Shown: in pieces, positions 22,476 through 30,661 of the stretch
Layout: each line of letters starts with the position of its first letter
Position numbering within the stretch: position 1 is the first letter of the stretch
From: Thermus brockianus
GTDB lineage: Bacteria > Deinococcota > Deinococci > Deinococcales > Thermaceae
Assembly (NCBI RefSeq): GCF_021462505.1
Contig: NZ_JAKEDV010000002.1
Span: forward strand, 1-33,350
Direction of reading: 5' to 3'
Length of the DNA: 33,350 bases
Position numbers and translations under genes: made by a program
The notes under the pieces: generated by a model
Told to the model about the DNA's origin: nothing
What the model saw: only the letters and a program-made list of their open reading frames with translations
The model's database searches: none

Positions 22476-23978
22476 CTAGCGGAACCGGGCCTTGTAGGCC
22501 AGGTACCGCTCCGTGGGATGGACGATGAAGCCCTGAACCTCCTTGCGGATGGCGGTAACCTGAACCTCCGAGTGGAGGAAGAGCCATGGCGCATCCCGCC
22601 AGATACGGTTCATGGCCTCGCGGTAGAGCTGCTGCCGGCCCTGGGGCAGGGTGGAGATCCGGGCCTGGGCCAGGAGCTTGTCCACCTCAGCGTTCTTGTA
22701 GAAGGCGCGGTTAAAGCCTGGGGCCCACTGGCTGGAGTGGAAGAGGGGATAGAGGCCGTAGTCCGCATCCCCCGTCACCGTGCCCCAGCCTAGCATGGCC
22801 ATCTGGATGCGGTTTTCCCGTAAGGGCCGCTGGGTTTCCTGGAGGTAGGCACCCCACTCCAGGGTCTGGATGGTGGCCTCCACACCTACCCGGCGGAGCT
22901 GGCCCTGGATGGCCTCGCACACCTGGATGTCCTGGAAGTAGCGGCCCGTGGGGCAGTGGAGGGTGATCCTAAGGGGTGTGCTCACCCCAGCCTGGCGCAA
23001 GAGTTCTTGGGCCCTTTGCGGGTTGTACTCGTACCGCCCCACGGGGGCATAGCCAAAGATTCCCGGGGCGATGGGAGCGTCGGAGATGCGGCCGATGCCC
23101 CCTAGGACGAACTGAAGGATCTCCTCCTTGTTCACCGCGTGGTTCAGGGCCTGGCGCACGCGCACATCGTTAAAGGGAGCCCGCTGCGTGTTGAAGTAGA
23201 TGTAGATGGTGCGGAGGCTAGGCGTGCGCACCACTTCCACCGCGGGATTGGTTTGGAGCCGCGGGATGTCTTGGGGAGGAATCCGCACCGCCACGTGGGC
23301 CTGGCCCGTTTCCACGAGGGCCACACGGGTCGTCCCTTCGGGTACTGGTATAAAGCGCACCTGGGGAATAGGGGGTTTCTCCCCCCAGTAGTTCTCGTTG
23401 CGCACCAGGTCTACGTACTGCCCCTTTTGCCACGCCTGGAAACGGTAGGGGCCGGTGCCTACGGGGTTGTCCCGGTACTGGGCCCCTAGGCGTTGGATGG
23501 CCGTGGGGCTTTGGATGGCGGTGGAGCTATGGGTGAGATGGGCGAGAATAGGGGCGAAGGGGTTTTTGAGGCGGAGGCGCACCGTGTAGGGGTCCACCAC
23601 CTCCACCCGGTCCAGCTCGGAAAGGAGGAAGGCAAAGGGGCTCGCCAACTCTCGGGATACGAAGCGCTCCAGGTTGAACTTCACCGCTTCGGCGTTGAAG
23701 GGGGTGCCGTCGTGGAAGACGATGCCCCGACGAAGCCGGATGGTGAGGGTCTTGCCGCCGTCGGCGAAGTTGTAACCCTCCGCTAAGTGGGGCACGATCC
23801 GCCCCTCTGGGGTGAGTTCAAAGAGGGTTTCGCTGATGTGGGTCACCACCGTGGCCGAGGGGGAGTCCTGGGCCAAGGGCGCATCTAGGGTGATGGGATC
23901 GGTGCCCTGGGCCACGATGAGGCGCTGGGCCCAGGCGTTGAGGGCGATTAGGCCGAAAACCACCAGTGCCTTTCTCAT
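22476..23978 (-). CDS. Peptide-type ABC transporter substrate-binding protein (SBP family 5)
   Basis: A 500-residue secreted binding protein of the DppA/OppA/GsiB family. The signal peptide is MRKALVVFGLIALNAWA. The mature part has DPITLDAP, LFELTPEGRIVPHLAEGYN, the family-5 signature LRRGIVFHDGTPFNAEAVKFN (quoted in part), VGTGPYRFQ, NENYWGEKPPIP and VRQALNHAVNKEEI. Two cysteines, in HCPTG and QVCEAI, are close enough to form a disulfide. The family covers di-/oligopeptides, glutathione and nickel chelates; the ligand is not evident. The start has GGGAGGAT as Shine-Dalgarno and a leadered promoter, unlike most genes here. Transcription continues into the two permease genes across a hairpin. 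Confidence 0.93.
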   Translation of the reverse strand: MRKALVVFGLIALNAWAQRLIVAQGTDPITLDAPLAQDSPSATVVTHISETLFELTPEGRIVPHLAEGYNFADGGKTLTIRLRRGIVFHDGTPFNAEAVKFNLERFVSRELASPFAFLLSELDRVEVVDPYTVRLRLKNPFAPILAHLTHSSTAIQSPTAIQRLGAQYRDNPVGTGPYRFQAWQKGQYVDLVRNENYWGEKPPIPQVRFIPVPEGTTRVALVETGQAHVAVRIPPQDIPRLQTNPAVEVVRTPSLRTIYIYFNTQRAPFNDVRVRQALNHAVNKEEILQFVLGGIGRISDAPIAPGIFGYAPVGRYEYNPQRAQELLRQAGVSTPLRITLHCPTGRYFQDIQVCEAIQGQLRRVGVEATIQTLEWGAYLQETQRPLRENRIQMAMLGWGTVTGDADYGLYPLFHSSQWAPGFNRAFYKNAEVDKLLAQARISTLPQGRQQLYREAMNRIWRDAPWLFLHSEVQVTAIRKEVQGFIVHPTERYLAYKARFR

Positions 23979-24017
23979 AGATCCTCCCTTCCTGTGCGAA
24001 CCGCAAGCTTCAAGCAA

Positions 24018-24046
24018 AGTATAAGCGCCCCCTTTTGGGGGCGCAA
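24018..24046 (-). promoter_or_regulatory. Promoter of the peptide ABC operon (-35 TTGCGC, 17 bp, -10 TATACT)
   Basis: On the minus strand TTGCGC (24046-24041) and TATACT (24023-24018) are separated by exactly 17 bp, giving a start near 24011 and a leader of about 33 nt with a Shine-Dalgarno. The spacer is made almost wholly of the hairpin that follows livF. Confidence 0.65.
24025..24044 (-). terminator. Hairpin after livF, candidate terminator of the liv operon
   Basis: GCGCCCCC (24025-24032) and GGGGGCGC (24037-24044) form a perfect 8-bp stem with a 4-nt loop, 18 nt after the livF stop. The downstream transcript TTATACTTTGCTT is only moderately T-rich, so termination may be partial. The same bases form the spacer of the following promoter. 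Confidence 0.6.
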
Positions 24047-24062
24047 GCCCGGGTATGGCCTC

Positions 24063-24776
24063 CTAGCCCTCACCCAGGTAGGCCTTTTGCACTTCGGGGT
24101 TTTCCGCAAGCGCTTTAGCGGGCCCCGAAAGGGTTATCTCCCCCGTGGCCAGGACATAGCCCCGGTGGGCGATCTGCAGGGCGAGCCGGGCGTTTTGCTC
24201 CACCAAGAGGATGGTCTTCCCCTCTTGGTTCAGCTTCTGGATGGTTTCAAAGATGAAGTCCACCAGCACCGGGGCCAGGCCCATGGAGGGCTCGTCCATG
24301 AGGAGGATCCGGGGGTTTTGCATCAGGGCCCGCCCAATGGCCAGCATCTGCTGCTCGCCCCCTGAGAGCGTTCCCCCCTTTTGGTGCCTCCGCTCGTAAA
24401 GCCTAGGGAAAAGGGCGAAGACCTGCTCCTTGCGCTCCTGGACCACCTTGCGGTCCTTTTCCAAAAAGGCCCCGATTTCCAGGTTCTCCTCCACGGTGAG
24501 CCTAGGAAAGATCCTCCGCCCCTCGGGTACGTGCCCTATCCCCAGGGCCACGATCTGGTGGGCGGGGAGGCGGTGGATGGGCTTTCCCTGAAAGAGGACC
24601 TCCCCTTGCCTGGGCCGCACGAGGCCGCTGATGGTCCTTAGGGTGGTGCTCTTGCCCGCCCCGTTGGAGCCGATGAGGGTCACGATCTCCCCCTCCTCCA
24701 CCCTTAGGGAAACCCCCTTTAGGGCGTGGATGTGGCCGTAGTAGGTGTGGACCCCCTTAAGTTCCAGAAGGCTCAT
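24063..24776 (-). CDS. livF: Branched-chain amino-acid ABC transporter ATP-binding protein LivF
   Basis: LivF is one of the two ATPases of the high-affinity leucine/isoleucine/valine importer. The 237 residues have Walker A GSNGAGKST, the LivF-type sequence GLVRPRQGEVLFQGKPI, GIGHVPEGRRIFPRLTVEENL (quoted in part), signature LSGGEQQMLAIGRALM, Walker B RILLMDEPSMGLAP and the H-loop LLVEQNA. The length is typical (233-240). Its ATG overlaps the livG stop by 4 nt, and it is the last gene of the operon, followed by a hairpin. Confidence 0.96.
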   Translation of the reverse strand: MSLLELKGVHTYYGHIHALKGVSLRVEEGEIVTLIGSNGAGKSTTLRTISGLVRPRQGEVLFQGKPIHRLPAHQIVALGIGHVPEGRRIFPRLTVEENLEIGAFLEKDRKVVQERKEQVFALFPRLYERRHQKGGTLSGGEQQMLAIGRALMQNPRILLMDEPSMGLAPVLVDFIFETIQKLNQEGKTILLVEQNARLALQIAHRGYVLATGEITLSGPAKALAENPEVQKAYLGEG

Positions 24777-25552
24777 GCCGCACCTCCCGCCGCCCCCTTG
24801 CCCAGGTAGGCCTCAATGACCCGGGGGTTCTGCCGCACCTCCTCCGGCGTCCCCTCGGCGATCTTGGAACCGTACTCCAAGACGGCGATGCGGTCCGAGA
24901 TGCGCATCACGAGGCGCATATCGTGCTCAATGAGGACGATGGTGATGCCCAGTTCCTCCCGCAGTTTCTGGATGAAAGCCTGGAGCTCTTCCGTTTCCTT
25001 GGGGTTCATGCCGGCGGCGGGCTCGTCCAGGAGGAGGAGCCTGGGCTTCAGGGCCAGGGCCCGGGCGATCTCCAGCTTCCTTTGCTCGCCATAGGGGAGG
25101 TTTTTGGCCAGCTCGTCCTTGCGGTGGAGGAGGCCCACGTACGCTAGAAGCCGCTTGGCCTCCTCCTCCGCCCGCTTCTCCTCCCGCCGGGCCAGGGGGG
25201 TGCGGAAGACGGCGTGGAAGTAGGGGACGTGGATGTGCACGTGCATCCCCACCAGGATGTTCTCCAAAACGGTCATGGCCCCGAAGAGGCGGATGTTTTG
25301 GAAGGTGCGCCCCACACCCTCCTTGGCGATGCGGTCTGGGGAGAGCCCGGTCACGTCCTTGCCGAAGAGGAGGATCTTCCCCTCGTCGGGGGCGTAGATG
25401 CCGGTGAGGAGGTTGAAGAAGGTGGTCTTTCCCGCCCCGTTGGGGCCGATCACGGAGAAGATCTCCCCTTGGTTCACGCTAAGGCTCACGTCGTTCACCG
25501 CCACCAGGCCGCCAAAGCGCTTGGTGGCGTGGTGCACCTCTAGCGCCTTCAT
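24773..25552 (-). CDS. livG: Branched-chain amino-acid ABC transporter ATP-binding protein LivG
   Basis: LivG is the second ATPase of the importer, pairing with LivF below the LivH/LivM channel. The 259 residues show FGGLVAVNDVSLSV, Walker A GPNGAGKTT, GVGRTFQNIRLFGAMTVLEN, the LivG-specific signature LPYGEQRKLEIARALA, Walker B LLLLDEPAAGMNP, H-loop LIEHDMRLVM, and the C-terminal IAEGTPEEVRQNPRVIEAYLG (in part). It overlaps livM and livF by 4 nt on either side, so translation is coupled through the operon. Confidence 0.96.
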   Translation of the reverse strand: MKALEVHHATKRFGGLVAVNDVSLSVNQGEIFSVIGPNGAGKTTFFNLLTGIYAPDEGKILLFGKDVTGLSPDRIAKEGVGRTFQNIRLFGAMTVLENILVGMHVHIHVPYFHAVFRTPLARREEKRAEEEAKRLLAYVGLLHRKDELAKNLPYGEQRKLEIARALALKPRLLLLDEPAAGMNPKETEELQAFIQKLREELGITIVLIEHDMRLVMRISDRIAVLEYGSKIAEGTPEEVRQNPRVIEAYLGKGAAGGAA

Positions 25553-26877
25553 GCCTCCTCCATCTCCGCCTTGTGGCGTTTCTCGGGGATGAGACCCTCG
25601 GGGCGGAAGATCATCATCAGGACCAGGATAAGGCCGAAGACCAGCCGTTCGTACTTGGCGGGGTCCACTTGGCTTGGGATCTGGGGCAGGCTAGTGCGCA
25701 CGAACTCGCTGAAGGTCTTGAGGATGTCCAGGTTGAGGATGGTGAGGGCCGCTGCCCCCAGGATGGCCCCAGGGATGGAGCCCATGCCCCCCAGGATCAC
25801 CATGCCCAGGATGGTGATGGAGGCCAGGAGGGTAAAGGATTCCGGGGAAACGAAGGTGCGCTGGGCGGCGAAGATGACCCCCATGACCCCGGAGAAGGCG
25901 GCCCCGGTCATGAAGGCGAGGAGCTTGGTGGGCAGGAGGGGGATGCCCATGGAACGGGCGGCGATCTCGTCCTCGCGGATGGCCACCCAGGCCCGGCCGA
26001 AGCGGGAGTTGGCCAGGTTGAGGTTGACCAGGACCACGAGCCCGATCATGAGGAGGACCAGGAGGTAAAAGAAGAGCTGGTAGTCCGTGGTCTGGTCCAG
26101 CCTCACCCCCAAGGTGCCCATGAGTTGCCGGAACCAGTCAATGGGGGGGCGCTGGATGGGGGTGATGCCCTGGGGGCCGTTGGTGAAGTTGATGGGGTGG
26201 TCCAGGTTGTTGGCCAGGATGCGCACCACCTCCCCCAGGCCCAGGGTGACGATGGCCAGGTAGTCCCCCCGAAGCCTTAGGGCGGGGAGGCCGATGAGGA
26301 GCCCCGTTAGGGCGGTGGTGGCCACGGCGATGAGCATGAAGAGGTACATGTACTCCCCGGGCAAGGGGAAGTTCCCCGCCAGGAAGTTTTTCGCCTGCTC
26401 GGAGCCGAAGATGGCCCAGGTGTAGGCCCCCACGGCGAAGAAGGCGGCGTAGCCCAGGTCCAAAAGCCCCGCCATCCCCACCACCACGTTGAGCCCCAGG
26501 GCCATGGCGGCGTAGATGCCGATCTGGATGCCCAGCTCAAAGATAAAGGTGTTGGCGAAGCCGGCCATGGGCACGGAGAGGAGAAGGATGGCCAGGCCCA
26601 AAAGCCCTCGGATCCAGGTGGGAATCCGGGGTAGGGTGGTGAGGGCCACCAGAATGCCCACGAGGCCGATGAGGCCTAGCGTGTTTCCGGAGCGCACCAG
26701 GCCCAAGGTGAAGGCCAGGGTGAGGAGGGCCAGGTTTAGGGTGCGCGTTTGGGGGGGAAGCCTGAGAAAAGCGGTGGCGCCCAGGGCCACTAGGCCAAAG
26801 AGGTTGGTGAGGGCCCCAGGGGCGAGGTAGGCGAGGCCCAGGAAGGCCAGGGTGAGGAGAAGCGCTACGGCGCTCAT
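25549..26877 (-). CDS. livM: Branched-chain amino-acid ABC transporter permease LivM
   Basis: LivM is one of two permeases of the importer. The 442-residue protein is at the long end of the family. It has an extra hydrophobic N-terminal region of about 110 residues before the conserved core, which starts near FELGIQIGIYAAMALGLNVVVGMAGLLDLGYAAFFAVGAY (described only). Core motifs are RLRGDYLAIVTLGLGEVVR, the coupling segment FGRAWVAIREDEIAARSMGI, and GMVILGGMGSIPGAILGA. About ten helices are visible. The C-terminal RPEGLIPEKRHK is typical. It overlaps livH and livG by 4 nt each. Confidence 0.95.
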   Translation of the reverse strand: MSAVALLLTLAFLGLAYLAPGALTNLFGLVALGATAFLRLPPQTRTLNLALLTLAFTLGLVRSGNTLGLIGLVGILVALTTLPRIPTWIRGLLGLAILLLSVPMAGFANTFIFELGIQIGIYAAMALGLNVVVGMAGLLDLGYAAFFAVGAYTWAIFGSEQAKNFLAGNFPLPGEYMYLFMLIAVATTALTGLLIGLPALRLRGDYLAIVTLGLGEVVRILANNLDHPINFTNGPQGITPIQRPPIDWFRQLMGTLGVRLDQTTDYQLFFYLLVLLMIGLVVLVNLNLANSRFGRAWVAIREDEIAARSMGIPLLPTKLLAFMTGAAFSGVMGVIFAAQRTFVSPESFTLLASITILGMVILGGMGSIPGAILGAAALTILNLDILKTFSEFVRTSLPQIPSQVDPAKYERLVFGLILVLMMIFRPEGLIPEKRHKAEMEEA

Positions 26878-27842
26878 ACCTTCTCCTTAACCACCTGCCC
26901 AAGAAGCCCTTGCGGCCTCAGGAGCAGGATGAGGATGAGGATGAGGAAGGCCACCACGTCCTTGTACTCCGTGCCGAAGTTGCCGTTGGTCAGGATGGGG
27001 AGGTAGGTGCCGAAGAAGTTTTCCAGCTGCCCCAAGACAAGCCCCCCCAGCATGGCCCCGGGAATGTTGCCAATACCGCCGAGGACGGCGGCGGTGAAGG
27101 CCTTGAGGCCGGGCAAGAAGCCCACGTAGGGGGTGATGGTGGTGTACTGGAGGGCAAAGAGTACCCCCGCCACCCCGCCCAAGGAACCGCCGATGAGGAA
27201 GGTGCGGGAGATGATGCGGTCGGGGTCAATCCCCATGAGGCTTGCGGTGGAGAGGTCCTGGGCCACGGCGCGGATGGCCACCCCCAGCTTGGTGCGGTTC
27301 ACCAGGTAGGTGAGGCCGAGGAGCATCAGGATGGAAACGCCCATGAGGATGAAGGACTTGGTTTGGGCGAAGATGGCTCCCCCGAAGAGCTCCACGCTGC
27401 CCTCGAGGTCCTCTACCGTGCGCATCCTGAGGAAGAACTCGTTGTGCCAAAGCCCCTCAATGAGGCGCACCAGGTCCTGGAGGATGAAGGACACCCCGAT
27501 GGCGGTGATGAGGGGCACGAGGCGGTTGGTGGTCCCCCGTTTGCGCAAGGGGCGGTAGGCGAAGCGCTCCACCAGGATGGCGGTGGCTCCTGCCACCATG
27601 CCCCCTAGTATCAGGGCGATGAGGAGGAGAATAAAGCCGTTTTCCACGTGGGGAGCGAGGTAGCGGAAGACCTCCACCCCCACCACCGCCCCGATCATGA
27701 AGATCTCCGAGTGGGCGAAGTTGATGAGCTCCAAGACGCCGTATACCATGGTGTAGCCCAAGGCCACCATGGCGTAGACGAAGCCCAGGATCAAGCCGTC
27801 AAAGATCACCTGGGGCAGTAGGGCCAGGATCTGTTCCAGCAA
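26874..27842 (-). CDS. livH: Branched-chain amino-acid ABC transporter permease LivH (TTG start)
   Basis: LivH is the second channel permease. The 322 residues have GLILGFVYAMVALGYTMVYGVLELINFAHSEIFM (described), the coupling loop TKLGVAIRAVAQDLSTASLMGID, AAVLGGIGNIPGAMLGGLVLGQ, and RPQGLLGQ at the C-terminus. The start codon is TTG, set by a strong AAGGAGG Shine-Dalgarno four bases upstream; there is no in-frame ATG at the family's N-terminus. The weak start plus the hairpin before the gene should reduce permease synthesis relative to the binding protein. Its stop overlaps the livM ATG by 4 nt. Confidence 0.95.
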   Translation of the reverse strand: MLEQILALLPQVIFDGLILGFVYAMVALGYTMVYGVLELINFAHSEIFMIGAVVGVEVFRYLAPHVENGFILLLIALILGGMVAGATAILVERFAYRPLRKRGTTNRLVPLITAIGVSFILQDLVRLIEGLWHNEFFLRMRTVEDLEGSVELFGGAIFAQTKSFILMGVSILMLLGLTYLVNRTKLGVAIRAVAQDLSTASLMGIDPDRIISRTFLIGGSLGGVAGVLFALQYTTITPYVGFLPGLKAFTAAVLGGIGNIPGAMLGGLVLGQLENFFGTYLPILTNGNFGTEYKDVVAFLILILILLLRPQGLLGQVVKEKV

Positions 27843-27863
27843 AACGCCTCCTTTCTCCGGGCC

Positions 27864-27891
27864 AAGGGGGTGGCCCTCAGGCCACCCCCTT
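27864..27891 (-). promoter_or_regulatory. 12-bp hairpin between livJ and livH
   Basis: Arms AAGGGGGTGGCC (27864-27875) and GGCCACCCCCTT (27880-27891) pair perfectly around a 4-nt loop, in the 66-nt gap between the binding-protein gene and livH. No T tract follows; the livH Shine-Dalgarno comes soon after. It is the same arrangement as in the peptide ABC operon at 22431-22459, but with a different sequence. Confidence 0.7.
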
Positions 27892-27908
27892 TCGGGTGTT
27901 GCCTTAGT

Positions 27909-29081
27909 TTACCTGGAGCCCGGGGCCGCCATCTCGATGACGCGGATCAGCTTGTTGTCGGCCCAGTTGCCCGTAGAAGCCACCTGCATCACGAAGTACT
28001 TGGCCTTCTTGTTGTCGCCCTTGTCGTCAAACTCAATGGTGCCGGTGAGGCCCTCCAGCTTGACCTTGCGCACCTCCTGGCTCACCTGCTCCCGGGTGGG
28101 CTTCTTGCCCCCGTTGGCCTTGATGGCGGCCTCCAGGGCAGCCAGGATCACGTTGGCGGAGTCGTAGGCGTAGATGCCGAAGCCCTCCATGTCCTTGCCG
28201 TACTTCTGCTTGAAGCGTTGGGCCACGGCCCTGGCCTTGGGGAAGGCGGAAACGGGGCCGGCCACGGTGGTGTAGAAGGTGCCGGCGGCGTTCTGGGCCC
28301 CCGCCAGGCGCACGAACTCGCTGGAATCCAGACCGTCACCGCCCATGAGCCGGGTCTTGAGGCCGCGTTCCCGGAGCTGCTTCACGAAAGGACCGATCTG
28401 GCTGTAGATGCCGCCGAAGTAGATGAGTTCGGGCACCGGACGGGCGCCGCGGATCTGGTTGATGATGGGCACGAAGTTGGAGGTCTCCTCGGTGCCCACG
28501 AAGGCCACCGTCCTGCCGCCCAGGGCTTCAAGCCGCTTCCTGAACTCCTCCGCCAGGCCCTGGCCGTAGGCGGTCTTGTCGTGGATGATGAAGACGTTCT
28601 TCACCTTGAGGTTGTTGAAGGCGTACTCCGCCCCCACCGGCCCTTGCACGTCGTCGCGCCCGCAGATGCGGTTCACGTTGGGCAGGCGCCGGTCCGTGAC
28701 CCGGGGGTTGGTGTTGGCCGGGGAGACCATGACCAGGTTCACCCGGGCGTAGACCTCGCTGGAGGGGATGGCCACGCCGGAGTTCAGGTGGCCCACCACG
28801 CCCAAGATGTCGGGGTCGTTGATGATGCGGTTGGCGTTGGCCACGCCCACGTCGGGGTTGGCCTGGTCATCGTAGGGCACGAGGACCAGGTCAAAGCCCA
28901 GGGCCTTGAACTTGGCCTTGGCTTCCTCCACGGCAAGCTCCGCCCCCAGCTTGATCTGTTCCCCCAAAGCGGCCTGGGGGCCGGAGAGGGGGGACTGGGT
29001 GGCGATCTTGATGACGTTGGCCTGGCCCAGGGCCATGCCCAAGGCGGCTACACCTGCTACCAGAAGCCCGATTTTCCTCAT
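27909..29081 (-). CDS. livJ: Branched-chain amino-acid ABC transporter substrate-binding protein
   Basis: A 390-residue periplasmic-type binding protein of the LivJ/LivK family (Peripla_BP_6). The signal peptide is MRKIGLLVAGVAALGMALG. The mature sequence begins with IKIATQSPLSGPQAALGEQIK (in part), then VPYDDQANPDVGVANANRII, GVVGHLNSGVAIPSSEVY, HDKTAYGQGLAEEFRKRLE and FGIYAYDSANVILAAL, all family landmarks for binding leucine, isoleucine, valine or related amino acids. The ATG at 29081 has GAGGAGGT upstream; the frame is open to 29102. A full promoter precedes it. It is the first gene of the livJHMGF operon. Confidence 0.94.
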   Translation of the reverse strand: MRKIGLLVAGVAALGMALGQANVIKIATQSPLSGPQAALGEQIKLGAELAVEEAKAKFKALGFDLVLVPYDDQANPDVGVANANRIINDPDILGVVGHLNSGVAIPSSEVYARVNLVMVSPANTNPRVTDRRLPNVNRICGRDDVQGPVGAEYAFNNLKVKNVFIIHDKTAYGQGLAEEFRKRLEALGGRTVAFVGTEETSNFVPIINQIRGARPVPELIYFGGIYSQIGPFVKQLRERGLKTRLMGGDGLDSSEFVRLAGAQNAAGTFYTTVAGPVSAFPKARAVAQRFKQKYGKDMEGFGIYAYDSANVILAALEAAIKANGGKKPTREQVSQEVRKVKLEGLTGTIEFDDKGDNKKAKYFVMQVASTGNWADNKLIRVIEMAAPGSR

Positions 29082-29121
29082 ATGCACCTCCTCAAAAGGC
29101 ACGCGTTCGCGTTGCGGCCCT

Positions 29122-29152
29122 ATTCTACGGGGGGGGTAGCGGGCTTTGTCAA
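29122..29152 (-). promoter_or_regulatory. Promoter of the liv operon (-35 TTGACA, 19 bp, -10 TAGAAT)
   Basis: On the minus strand a consensus TTGACA (29152-29147) and TAGAAT (29127-29122) are separated by 19 bp, slightly long, with a C8 run in the spacer. The start would be near 29115, giving a leader of about 34 nt with a strong Shine-Dalgarno. Confidence 0.65.
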
Positions 29153-29173
29153 TGCCCCCAGGGAAAGTTTATG

Positions 29174-29191
29174 CCTGACCAACGGGTCAGG
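29174..29191. repeat. Inverted repeat upstream of the liv promoter
   Basis: CCTGACC (29174-29180) and GGTCAGG (29185-29191) are perfect 7-bp arms around 4 nt, extended on both sides by TTAT/ATAA after one mismatch. It lies about 22 bp upstream of the liv -35. It could be an operator, or a second stem of the glnA terminator. Confidence 0.5.
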
Positions 29192-29202
29192 TATAAGGGA
29201 AC

Positions 29203-29224
29203 CCCCACCCGGTACCGGGTGGGG
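29203..29224 (-). terminator. Candidate glnA terminator (22-bp palindrome)
   Basis: CCCCACCCGG (29203-29212) and CCGGGTGGGG (29215-29224) form a perfect 10-bp stem with only TA between, 34 nt after the glnA stop. The following transcript (GTTCCCTTATACC) is weakly T-rich, so efficiency is uncertain. Confidence 0.55.
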
Positions 29225-29258
29225 AAGGTAAAGCCCAGGTTTAGGATGGCCCCTTGGC

Positions 29259-30599
29259 CTAATAGGTGGCCAGGTACTGGTCCAGCTCCCACTGGTGGAC
29301 GGTGACCCGGTAGTCGTCCCACTCCATCTGCTTGGCCTGGAGGAAGTGGGTGTACACGTGTTCCCCCAGGGCCTCGCGGATGACGGGGTCCTTCTTCAGG
29401 GCCTCCAGGGCCTCCCGCAAGGTGCCCGGGAGCTCGCGGATCTTGTGCTTCCGCCGCTCGCGCACGCTCATCTGGTAGATGTTGCGCTGGATGGGCGGGG
29501 GCGGTAGGAGCTTGCGCTCAATCCCGTCCATGGCGGCGGCGGCCATGACCGCCAGGGCCAGGTAGGGGTTAGCGGAGGGGTCGGGCATCCTAAGCTCCGC
29601 CCGGGTACCCACGCCCCGGCGGGCGGGAATGCGGATCATGGCGGAGCGGTTGGAGGCGGACCAGGCGATGTTGGTGGGGGCCTCGTACCCAGGGGTGAGG
29701 CGCTTGTAGGAGTTCACCAGGGGGTTCGTGATGGCCACCATGCCCTCGGCGTGCTCCAGGAGGCCGGCGATGAAGTGGAGGGCAGTCTTGGAGAGCTGGT
29801 ACTCCGCCTGGGGGTCGTAGAAGGCGTTCTCCCCGTTCTTGAAGAGGGAGAGGTGGGTGTGCATCCCGCTCCCGTTGATGCCTCGGATGGGCTTGGGGAG
29901 GAAGGTGGCGTGGAGGCCGTGGTTGAGGGCCACCCGCTTCACCACCCATTTGAAGGTAGCGATGTTGTCGGCGGTGGTGAGGGCGTCGGCGTACTTGAAG
30001 TCAATCTCGTGCTGGCCAGGGGCCACCTCGTGGTGGGAGGCCTCAATCTCAAAGCCCATGGCCACCAGGGCGTTCACCATGTCCCGCCGGGCCTCCTCCC
30101 CCTTGTCAATGGGGGCGAGGTCAAAGTAGCCCGCCTTGTCGTGGGTTTCCGTGGTGGGAAGGCCCTCGGGGGTGCGGAGGAAGAGGAAGAACTCGGGCTC
30201 GGGGCCAGCGTACATGTTGTCAAACCCCAGCTTCTTTAGCCTTTCAATCTGCCGCTTGAGCACGTACCGGGGGTCCCCTTCAAAGGGGCGGCCATCGGGG
30301 TAGTACACGTCGCAGATGAGCCGGGCCACCTTGCCCCGGGCGGGGTCTTCCACCAGGTCGGGGAGGATGACGAAGGTGTTGTAGTCGGGCCTCAGGAGCA
30401 TGTCCGACTCCTCAATGCGGGTGAAGCCCTCAATGGAGGAGCCGTCAAACATGATCTCCCCGTCCAGGGCCTTCTCAAACTGGGATTCTGGCACCTCCAC
30501 GTTCTTCACCATGCCCAGGATGTCGGTGATCTGGAGGCGCAGGAACTTTACGCCCTCGGACTTGAGCGTCTTAAGGATTTCCGCCTTGGTGTACGCCAT
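29259..30599 (-). CDS. glnA: Type I glutamine synthetase
   Basis: GlnA makes glutamine from glutamate, ammonia and ATP, the central ammonia-assimilation step, as a dodecamer. The 446 residues fit the GSI-alpha subtype, shorter than the adenylylated GSI-beta enzymes (about 470). Landmarks are [10 protein letters not shown] (ammonia site), the metal-site segments GPEPEFFLF and [42 protein letters not shown] (flap and ATP site) and [17 protein letters not shown] [13 protein letters not shown]. Feedback rather than adenylylation control is expected for this subtype. The ATG at 30599 has AAGGAGG upstream; the frame is open to 31007, but that stretch is non-coding leader and antisense to the nucleotidase. 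It has a TTGACA promoter and a foldable leader. Confidence 0.96.
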   Translation of the reverse strand: MAYTKAEILKTLKSEGVKFLRLQITDILGMVKNVEVPESQFEKALDGEIMFDGSSIEGFTRIEESDMLLRPDYNTFVILPDLVEDPARGKVARLICDVYYPDGRPFEGDPRYVLKRQIERLKKLGFDNMYAGPEPEFFLFLRTPEGLPTTETHDKAGYFDLAPIDKGEEARRDMVNALVAMGFEIEASHHEVAPGQHEIDFKYADALTTADNIATFKWVVKRVALNHGLHATFLPKPIRGINGSGMHTHLSLFKNGENAFYDPQAEYQLSKTALHFIAGLLEHAEGMVAITNPLVNSYKRLTPGYEAPTNIAWSASNRSAMIRIPARRGVGTRAELRMPDPSANPYLALAVMAAAAMDGIERKLLPPPPIQRNIYQMSVRERRKHKIRELPGTLREALEALKKDPVIREALGEHVYTHFLQAKQMEWDDYRVTVHQWELDQYLATY

Positions 30600-30614
30600 T
30601 TTCCTTCCTCCTTG

Positions 30615-30653
30615 TCCGCCGAGGCCGGGTTTTCGGTGATACATCCCGGCGGA
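30615..30653 (-). promoter_or_regulatory. Foldable glnA 5' leader
   Basis: In the mRNA TCCGCCG (from 30653) can pair with CGGCGGA (ending 30615), closing a 25-nt loop, just 1-2 nt before AAGGAGG. An alternative CCGGG/CCCGG pairing competes with it. The predicted start near 30655 would place this stem at the very 5' end of the message. Confidence 0.4.
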
Positions 30654-30661
30654 TTGTGCAA

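Noticed and set aside
27870..29231. A 453-codon open frame on the plus strand opposite livJ
   Set aside because: It is a mirror of the livJ codon bias (high-GC shadow frame). Its product is low-complexity, rich in H, V, G and L, with no recognisable domain, while livJ has clear family motifs, Shine-Dalgarno and promoter.
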